From Hoplostethus atlanticus (Eukaryota > Chordata > Actinopteri > Trachichthyiformes > Trachichthyidae), in assembly GCA_034670405.1 (NCBI GenBank), contig JAXDDX010000003.1, positions 6,450,001 through 6,514,000 of the forward strand: a stretch of 64,000 nt of DNA. Direction: 5' to 3'. Positions 52,924-63,500 of this stretch are shown here, piece after piece. The position numbers and the translations under genes are program-made. Every line of letters begins with the position of its first letter. The stretch's first letter is position 1. The notes beneath the pieces were generated by a model. That model saw only the letters and a program-made list of their open reading frames with translations, searched no databases and was not told the DNA's origin.

Positions 52924-54484
52924 TGGCACTTAAATTCTCTCACTCCATACTACTCTGAAAGAAAATGAAAAACAGCTTTATTAAAACAATGTGTCATATG
53001 TGTAACTTATGGTGCTCTTTTTCACACAAAGGAGCAAACTATTAAAGCTGGAGTCTTTGAAGTCACTGGAATTGGTCATCTAGGGAAGTGTAAAACTATG
53101 CACAGTACAGGACCGCTCACTATTTCCTCTTCTGATTGTGTTAACATTTATCATCTATTATTTTTCCTGGCAGTGACAGGCGTATCTGATTAAGCCTGAT
53201 TAACGTTAGCAGGCATGTTATTCAAGTCTAGAAAAACTTCTTAAAACTGGTTTCTTTTATTATCCCGGTGAGGACATCTCTCGCGAGTGGACAAAATCTG
53301 TTTCTGCTTTGCTAAATTCCATGAAATATTTTCATTCTTTGTATGGGAAATTACAAACTGAAATTGCCATCAGGCCTGTGCACTCAAACATCAAGCATTA
53401 GTACTTTGGTAGTACAACCAACAAAAACATGAAGTTCACCTTTGTTTGTTACCAGGCTGTCATGTTGTTCTTGATAGTGATTTCTTAGTGATACTGGTAG
53501 TGACTAGTGATTTCAGTATTCTTCAAATACTCTTTGCTGCAGGTTCTCAGCGTGAACAAACCTACTTCTAAGACCAACTCACTCTCCATATCCTTCAACT
53601 CTGTGGAGGAGGCCGAGCCTGGCTCCGTCATCGGCTCGGTGCGCTTCCATGACCGAGAGGTCCCGGAGGCGGGGGAGGTGACCTACACGGTGGTCGGCGG
53701 TACAGACCGCGATGGGACATTCGTGGTGGACCGCCTGACTGGAGACGTGTACCTGGCTCGGCCTCTGGACTACGAACGAGACGCGCGCTACACCCTGCAG
53801 ATTGAGGTGGATGACTTCTCTCAGGCCCTGCCCAGCAGCACCCTGGTCCAGCTGGACATTGATGTGGAGGACAGCAATGACCACGCCCCCCGGTTTCCCC
53901 GAGGACCCCATCACCATCGTCATCCCTGAGAGCATGGAGTCCGGCTCCTCCATCTATACCTTCCAGGCCACGGACAAGGATGGCAGCGGGCCCAACAGTG
54001 AGCTGAGCTACTCCATCCTACACCAGTGGCCTAACACCCCAGGCCTGCTAACCCTTGACCCCTCCACTGGGATCCTCTCCTTGGGACAGGAACTGGACCA
54101 TGAGGTCACTTCCACTCTCATCCTGGTTGTCCAGGCAACAGACTCTGCCCTCAATGCCAGCCAGAGGCGCTGGGGTTCTGTCACGGCGAGGGTGTATGTC
54201 ACCGATGAGAATGACAACGCACCAGTGTTCAGCTCACCCACAGCGGTCAGTGTGATGGAGGACCAGCCAGTGGGCTTCGTGGTGTTGTACGTCATGGCCA
54301 GAGATGCAGACCAAGGGGAGAACGGCCGGGTGACCTACAGCATCCAGTCAGGCAGTACCGCAGGGACATTCAGCCTCAACCCTAACACTGGTGAGTCATA
54401 TCTCTGAGTCTGACTCATGAAGAGAGTATTACGGTTCCCCTTTTACACATGCTCAGACACTCAGCCACCCCACCCCCGATCCCC

Positions 54485-54520
<36 letters not shown>

Positions 54521-57500
54521 CTTGTAATACTCTGCTTTTTTTTTTAGTTCAGCAAAACTCTTGCTTCACCTTTCATGACTTATTTCTCTCAGTTGGAGGC
54601 CAGGCAGACGCAGCAGCCTGCCAAAAGTTACTCACACGCACACGCACGCACACACACACACACGCACGCACACGTACACACACACAAACACAGCCCATCA
54701 TCTGTTATTGTGGATCTATTCCCATGAAAGACCAAAGAACCTCCTGCTCAGGCTTCTGGGAACCATTAGAGGAGGGATCAGTTACGCATGTTTATGTGTT
54801 TGCACGTGTGTGTGTGTGTGTGTGTGTGGGTGTGTTTGTGTGTGTGTGTGTGAGCGTACGCACACACGTGTGTTTGTGTACTTGCATGACTCTGTCACTT
54901 AGTCAGCGCTGACCTTGGGCTATTTGGTCCTGTGGGCTTTGTTGTGGTGTTTGAGACACGTGTCGACTTTGGCTCCACCCCCCTCCCCTTTAAGCCTCCA
55001 GCCAGGTCCCCCCCCCGGAGCGACTAGGGGATGGAAACCGCCAGGGTCTGTCATGCGTGTCACTTCTGCTTCAGCCCACAGTGCTCATCTTGAAGTGTTT
55101 TCATGCACGCTGGTCATTTGTTAGAATAATGCCAAAGTTAATCCTTTGAGCACCTGGTTTGCTCCTGTTCTGGGGTCAGTGACAGGGGAACTGGGACCAT
55201 CTCTACACACTCTATTTTCATTAGTTTGGTATTGCACTTAACCACAATAGAGACGACTGCAGCGCTATTATTAGGGATCTTAAACGTCGTAGGATGAGGA
55301 ATGGTCATCTCTCAACTCTACTGTGTTCGTCAGTTGCTTCCCTCCGACACGTTGTCATTACTCAGCGTCAGCAGGAAGGTCGTTAATTCCGCTGAAGGGG
55401 TGAAAGGGAAAATACATTTGTGTTATGGTGAATTACTTTTCTGCAAAAGACAACACCATTCACTGATTAACACATCCAATGTTGATAAATGACTTCTGCA
55501 TATGAGGAAAGAAACAGATGCGCTCGCTGCCTGAGTTAGAGTTATGCTGGTGAAATTACCTCAGTTAACCCTGACGCTGGAGCGTTGGCGCCGCAAAAAA
55601 AAACCCACATACGCTGAAGACGTGGGAATTGGAAACATCCCAAAACAAGAACTTTGCCCTGTTGCCCCCTTGTCTCTTTTCTGCCCATGTGTTATCAGTG
55701 ACCAGGCATACGACAGGATCACAGCAAGAATCAAACCTGGTGAAAATATCCCAGCCAGTAACTCCTACCAGATTAAAGTCTTACGGGCAAGTTATCTCAG
55801 AACAGGCAAGATACAAAAGAGAAAACACACACACAAAAAAAAAAAAGTTAAAACTAAACCCAAAACAGCCCCGATGTCCTGGCCCCCTTCTTTCTTTAAC
55901 AGTTGCGGCTCATTTTAAAGCATGAAATTGAAATTGAATCAATGCGAGCTCTTGCCTCTTAGGGCAGGATAATGAAAAGGCAAGGGTGCCCCTAATTTCT
56001 GCAGAGCACGGCAGGCCTGGCTGTTGCGTGTCTAGAGTGTGTGTTTACTGCCTCTTTCTCGATGGCTGCGGCATTCTGCAGCGGAAAATCTCGTAAACTG
56101 CGGCCAGACCGTTGGGCTGTTACAGCACTGGTGGTAGCACTCAGGTAGGCAGAGAGGAGATTAGCTCTGATTTGGCGCTCACACGACATCTTTTCACACT
56201 TCCTTTTTTAATTACATAAGTACATACAGCCACTGAGTATATATACGTGTATATATATAGCATTGGTGACTGCCTTTGATATCAAGCTTTCATAGTAGTC
56301 ATCTGTGCAGCTGCCCCCCATGAGACAAAATAACACACGCACACACACACAGGAGACGCCCTTTCATGTTTCATTTATATTTCTTCTTTATACAGGCTCT
56401 CTGTCTATTTTCAAACCTCTGGACCGCGAGGAGCAGGACATCTTTAACCTCACGATAATTGCTGAGGATCATGGGATACCCCAGCACTCGTCCAGCCAGC
56501 TGTTGTGTGTCCACGTGATTGACGTTAACGACGAGGTGCCCTGGTTTGAGGAGAGCCAGTATGAGGCTCAGATCGCCGAGAACCAGCCTCCAGGATCTGC
56601 TGTGGTGACGGTGTCCGCCTCCGATCTGGACCAAGGTGAGACATACAATGTGCACTGGCTTAGATACGCCACATTTACAGTCATGCAGTATGTATTTGAT
56701 GCCCGGGTATATAATAGGCTATTTTTATCAACATTACATAATGACAAACCCACACACATCCCTTGTTAATAGATGGCAAACTGTGTTGCCATCTAGAGTG
56801 TCAGGCAAAAATGGCCATAATTCCTGTGTGGTATCTCCTCACCCACCATGTGTTGAACGCATGTTCACATCACAGACATTAACAGTTGTTTTTAATTGTG
56901 GACTGCACAGGAGGGCGGGGGGGTTGGAGGAAGGGCACATTCCCCTAGCTTTAGTCAGAAGCACATAAAACAGAAGGATTATAAACTTTCTCTCCAACAG
57001 CAATTAGTGAAGTAAACAGGTGAGGTTGCCAGACTGCTCTCTCTCCGCTAGCACGCAATCTGGCACTCAGACACCTGAGGGAGGGCCGTCGCTGCCAAAT
57101 GCTTAGACAGCAAAACAAACTACAAACAAATAAAACAAGAATACCAGGGTATTTACATGAGAAAAGCAAATAGTGCTTGCAGCTCTCAGGCATCCATTAT
57201 CTATACCTGAGGTGAGATGTGGTTCAGCCTACACATGTTTGGAATAATGGCTAGTTTTCTCCTGTTTTGAACTACACCATAGTTACTGTGTGTCTTTCTG
57301 TGTAGGGACCAATGGTCAGGTGACATACGGCGGTATCTCAGAGGAGGGCTTCAGCATCAACCCAGTGACGGGTGTCATAACAACCACTAAAACACTGGAC
57401 AGGGAGCTCCAAGAGCACTACACTGTGACAGGTACCTGGAGCATTTCCTTCATCAATAAAACATCTGCCAAGCTGACTCTACTAGGGTTTTCAGTATCTC

Positions 57501-60500
57501 ATTCTGTTGTTTTGTCCTGACAGTTTACGCAAAGGATGGAGGCTTCCCACCCAACTATGCCAAAGCCACAGTAAGGATCAGAGTGCTTGATGAGAATGAC
57601 AATGTACCTGTCTTTGGACGGCTCTACTACAGTATAGAGGTGCCTGAAAACCTGGAGCCATTGGCCCTGTTCACCCTCAGAGCCACTGACCAGGACATGG
57701 GGGACAGCGGGGTGATGAACTACAGGATAACAGGTGAAGAAATCATCCATGTGTTAAATGTCTTGACTACGACCATGCATTCACATTTCAAACAACTTGA
57801 TATGTATTTATTAAATGTTTGCAGCTGGAGACCCATCAGGAGACTTCCGCTTGGACAGACAATCGGGCGTGCTTTCCACCTCAAGGTCCCTAGATCGGGA
57901 GAAGAAGGGCAGGTACACCCTAGCAATCGTAGCCCAGGACCAGGGCCGCCCTCCCCTCAGCAGCACAGCCACCGTGGAGGTGACCGTCCTGGACATCAAC
58001 GACAACAGCCCCCAGTTCGAGAGCAGCAGCTATACTGCAGATGTGTCGGAAGATGTCCCCATTGGCTCGCTGGTCCTGGAGGTGAAAGCCATAGATCTGG
58101 ACCAGGGTCCCAACAGCCAGGTGCTGTATTTCCTGAGCCACGGCTCCCAGAGCATGTTCATCATAGACCAGAACACAGGCCGCATCATCACAGCAGCACC
58201 CATAGACAGAGAGAAAACCGCCTCCTACAGCTTTGAGGTCTGCGCCACGGACTCCTCCCCGGCCAACCCACGCAACGCCACCGCTCACGTGACTGTCTAC
58301 ATTCAGGACGTGAATGACAACGCTCCCTTCTTCATCCAGGACCCACTCATCATCAACATCTCTGCCAGCAGTGTGTCTAATCGCCGAGTGCTGGCCACCA
58401 TGAGAGCAGAGGACAAGGACTTTGGGGCAAATGGCTCTGTGTTTTATCGCTTTGCCAGCCCTGTGAGGGGCTTCACCATAAACTCCCTGACCGGGGACAT
58501 CCAGGCCACTGAGAAGCTGCAGGGTCTGACCCAGAACCAGAGGATCCTGATAGTGGAGGCCATGGACCAGGGCAGCCCGGCTCAGTCCTCCCTGGGGGTG
58601 GTAATCATTTACATCAGGGAACAGACCTACAGGGGTATCCGCTTCTCTCGCAACGCACGAGATGTCAGTCTGCAGGAGAATGCTGCTAAAGGTTTGGATG
58701 ATATGAACATACAGAATACTTTCAACCACTACAAGCAAAGATGTGAACGTTTGACGAGAATGAATAGAAAGTATCAAGTGTAAACAGGGTGAGAATAAGG
58801 TGTGTGTGTTTGTTTTATCCTCCCAGGCACAGCGGTAACACAGACTCAGGCCCAGTACCCTGATGGCTCCCAAACAGGTATCAACTACAGTATCTTCAGC
58901 GGAAACCGATTGCAGGCGTTCAGGATTAGCACCATCACTGGTAAGTGGAGGAATGTTAAAATACACTTTCCAAAAAAGAGTTTATTAAATCTATGCCGTA
59001 CAAGTTGACCCATTGTTATTTATTTTTTGAATTAGGTGAAATTTGGGTCCAGAGCTCTGAGGGACTGGACTTTGAGGAGACCCCAAGACTCCGCCTTGTG
59101 GTGAAAGCTGAAACGGCATCCTCCAGTTCCTACATGGCTGTCAACCTAATCCTGCAGGACGTCAATGACAACTTGCCACGCTTCCAGCTCCAGAACTATG
59201 TAGCCTACATTAGAGAGGCACAGGGCTACAATTTCCCCATTATCCAGGTGCAGTGGCCTGTCCCCCACACATGTATTATGATTGGCTGTTGTAGAATAGA
59301 AAGCACTCAGTTTTAGTTTTAGATAGTTTCAGTGCTGCTGAGAGATGATTCTGCTCCTTTACCTATGTTTTCAGTGTCCCCAATGAATATATGGATTCAG
59401 TTATGCCACAAAGCTAGGTCCATATAGTCCATTTCTGTAAACTCTTGACTTCCAAGTCCAATATCGCTCACCAGTTCACGTTACACTGAAACAGCTGTTG
59501 CAAATCTTTCTTTATTTTCATTTCCAATCTGGGGTGGTAATTTCCTCAGGTTGCAGCAGATGACCTGGACCAGGGTCAGAATGGTCAGGTGACCTACTCC
59601 ATCAGGTCATCATCCATGAGTGGCTTGTTTAAGATTGATCCACTGACCGGCAGAATCACCACCGCAGCCATCATGGACAGAGAGATCTGGACACAAACAA
59701 AGTGAGGCTTGCTCTGTTTTTTTTCTCTTTCGCCCCGAGCTGTGCAACGCCCTTTCTGTGGTTCGAGTGCATCTTGCAGCCTGCCATGTGGTTCTCCTCA
59801 GCTCAGCTCTGCCTGTCTCAAATGCACGGTTTAACTTTTGTTACCATGGTAATGTTTCACTTCCCCTCGCAAATACCTTCCCTTCTTGTATTGAAAAAAT
59901 AAATCACTTTTAATGTTTGGATCTGAAAAAAAAGGATGCTGATCTTAATGGGGGGGGTGAAACATTATGAAACCTGGTTCATAAAAGGTAAAAAAGTCCA
60001 GATGTTGACATTCATTTTGTTGCACTAGGCTTGTTGTTACTGCGACAGACCGGGGATCCCCGCGACTGGCCGGCTCCGCCACCCTCACCGTGATCATTGT
60101 CGATCTCAACGACAACAGTCCCACAATTCCTCTGCCTCGGGAGATCCGGGTGCCCGAGGGTAAGTCAACTTCACAGTGGAAGTCAGTCCATTGATCTTAT
60201 CAAAAAGCCTCACATCATACCCCCTGGCAGCTCACTCAGCAGGCCTTAGTGAGAAACGTCTGACCCTTTTATGAAACAATCTATTGCCAAGTTCCTCTGT
60301 TCATTTCCTGAATATTCAATGTCAAGGCTTTCCAAACAGAATATTCCTTAATAAAGATAGAAAAGTAAAAGTCTTGTAAGAAGCCATGTGATACCGCAAA
60401 TAAGTCTTTGTAGTTTATTATGGCAAAAAAACTAAATATCTACTCTTTTGTTCCCATCACCCCCTTCCCACTACACATAAATATACACAGATACTCTGAT

Positions 60501-63500
60501 TGGCACGGTGATCACCCAGGTGACAGGAAATGACGTGGACTCCGGGCCAGCCCTCTCCTACACGCTGCACCTGGAAGCAGATTGCCAGGACATGTTTGGG
60601 ATCCACCGCTATGGAGGAGGGGTGTCTCTGACTGGCCCACTGGACTATGAGGAAAGGACCTGGTACACTCTGACCATCCGCTCTTCAGACTCCAAACATC
60701 AGAGTGAGGCCAACCTCACTGTGCTGGTGGACGATGTGAACGACAACGCCCCCACATTCACCCAGGACCTGTATCAGGTAGAGGCCCCATCCCATACCTA
60801 AATACATAAAGTATCCACGATGGATCTTGTTACAGTAAATTAAGTTTAAGACTATTGTGTGGGTTTCCGCAGGTGACCGTATCAGAGCACCTCCCAGCAG
60901 GCAGTGCAGTCATCACAGTAACAGCCACTGATCTTGACTCGGGAGAAAATGGAAAGATTGCCTATCGAGTGATGTCATCAAGCAGGGGCATGTTCTACAT
61001 TGACCCAAGCAACGGTAGGATCACTGAGTACACATTATATTTCTGGTTGTGGTTACCCTACAAAATAAATACGATCCCCTAAAGCTGTTGGAAGTACCAT
61101 TGGGGTTTGTACGTCTTTTCCAACAAGCATTGCAGATTATTTCATCATGTTTTCCATTAAAGTCATCGAAAACAAGATTTAATGTTATTTGCTTTAGATG
61201 TTTTGCTAGAGATAACATCTAAAAGTAATGGTGTTTTAAACAGCCACTCTTTCTGCCCCAAGTGCTTCATAATTATTTTGCCTCAAATAAATGATTCCCT
61301 CCTCACACCCACTACAGTAATTGCAAAATTAAATAGCAATTTAAGAATTGACTGTTATTTCTTTAATAGTGGACCAGCTTATGTAATGAATGATTCATAT
61401 CAGTAATATGATGGATTTTGGCAAGATGACAAGATGATTCAAATGAAGTTGCTGTTACTATACGCACATGTAAAATCACATTTACATTAAAACACCCCTA
61501 ACCATTTCCTTACAGGTACCCTGTTCATCAACCAGAAGACAGAGTTTGATTTTGAGAGCCCCTCTATCCTGGTGGTGATCGAGGCTCGGGACAAGGGCAC
61601 CCCATCCCTTTCCTCCGTTGCCACTGTCCAGGTGCAGGTGTCTGATGTCAATGACAACGCCCCCATCTTCCACCAATCAGAGTACAGAGCCACTGTGTCA
61701 GAGGATGGCCTCCCTGGATCCACTATACTGACCTTGGAAGCTGTGGACGGCGATCTGTCCCGGGACAACTGTGGTTTTGATTTCGCCATTGCCAGTGGCA
61801 ACTCAGGCAACGCCTTCCAGATTGAGAGCAGTGTGCGCTACCTGGAGGGGAAGGGTTTCCAGACAGTGGGCAGCCTGATCCTGGTGGAGGGGCTGGACTT
61901 TGAAGCAGTGCCAAGTTATAATCTTACCGTTGTGGTGTCAGATCGAGGTATCCCTCAGCGTAGCTCCAGTGTGCCTATCCTCATCAGTGTTATAGATGCC
62001 AATGACAATTCCCCAGCCTTCAGTCGAGCAGAGTACAGTGTGGTGCTGAGCGAGGGTGCAGCAGCAGGGACAGAGATCCTGCATTTATCTGCCACTGATC
62101 CAGATTCTGCCCCTAACGGAGAGGTGCAGTACCTCATAAGCTCAGGGGACGAGACAGGTCTGTTCCAGGTGGACCAGTGGACCGGGGCCTTGAGGCTGCA
62201 CAGACCTCTGGACAGCGAGAGGCAATCCTCCCATGCGATTGTCGTCCAGGCCACTGATGGTCAAGGGCACTACGCTCTGGCCCCAGTCATTGTGGAGGTG
62301 AAGGACATCAACGATAACAGGCCCTACTTCCCCCTCAAACTACTAACTGCTAGCATCAGGGAAAACCAACCCCAGAATGCCTTAGTGACCATGCTGCATG
62401 CCATTGACCTTGACAGAGGTGTTTTTGGACAGTTGAGATATTACATGTTAGATAATTCCAGGGAGGGAAGAGAGGCTTTCTTCATCAACCAAACGTCGGG
62501 GGAAGTGCGGACCCGCTCCACTTTTGACTTTGAAAAGGTGACTTCCTTTAATTTTGTCGCTGTTGCCATGGACGCTGGCAACTATTCTGCCACGGTCACC
62601 GTCCAGGTATATGTGACAGGGGAAGACGAATATGATCCTGTCTTCACCTCCTCAGAGTTCTCCTTCCAAGTGCCTGAGGGAGCGAAGAAAGGTCAGAGCA
62701 TTGGCCAAGTGCAGGCCAGAGATGAGGACGGAGGTGTGGATGGCATTGTCCTCTACTCTCTAGTAGACAGCTCACCTTACTTTGAAGTCAATAAATCAAC
62801 AGGTGTGATTTCCTTGAAGATGGACAGCAGCAGCAGACATTTGAGCCGCTCTAAAAGAGAGGTGCGTGTAATGACTCTGGACTTGACTGCCCATAGCCCT
62901 CTGGAGACGTCCCGTGTAGCAGCTGCCAAAGTTACTATCGATGTGACCCATACTTCTTTTGGTCTGGCCACAGACATGAACATGCTGCTTATCAGTGTCA
63001 TCGCAGTCTCACTTGGAACCATAGTCATCCTAATTCTAATTGCTGTGGCACTGTTTTTTGTTAAATTAAGACGCCAGAAGAAAGAGCAAAAGGCACGCAG
63101 CCGAACTTCAGCATCAGGCACAGTGTTACACAAGCTTGAGGAAACTAAATTAGCAGGGAATGATATGATCTATCATCAGGCCCTTCCTGGGTATACACCT
63201 GTTCAGGTGGGGAGCAGCGGGGGCCCATACACTCGTGGCGGTTCCCTGGATCCTTCCCACTCCAGTGGGCGTGGCTCAGCTGAGGCAGAGGCAGCAGAGG
63301 ATGATGAGATCAGAATGATCAACGAATACCCTCGCGTGTCTAGTATCTCCTCCTCCATGCAGGAACGCATCTCTGCCCGAGGCCCAGACTCTGGCATCCA
63401 GCAGGACGCAGACCAGCTCTCTGATGTGTCATGTGAGCCTTCCATTGACTCCAACCAGTGGTTCAAAGGAAAGAAACTGGGCAGTCTGAATGGTACTCTA

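Larger units (their letters stand above)
54391..56395 (+). other. dchs1: dchs1 intron (2,005 nt), the largest among the downstream exons
   Basis: It contains three alternating purine-pyrimidine tracts (54486-54516, 54632-54690, 54801-54878), an A run with CA (55826-55846) and an alternating AT stretch near 56236-56260. No exon is recognisable: joining 54390 directly to 56396 gives a continuous EC15. Confidence 0.87.

Noticed and set aside
57920..58966. 348-codon antisense open frame
   Set aside because: Lies exactly opposite the dchs1 exon at 57825-58691 and its codon pattern is the mirror of the cadherin repeats; a shadow.
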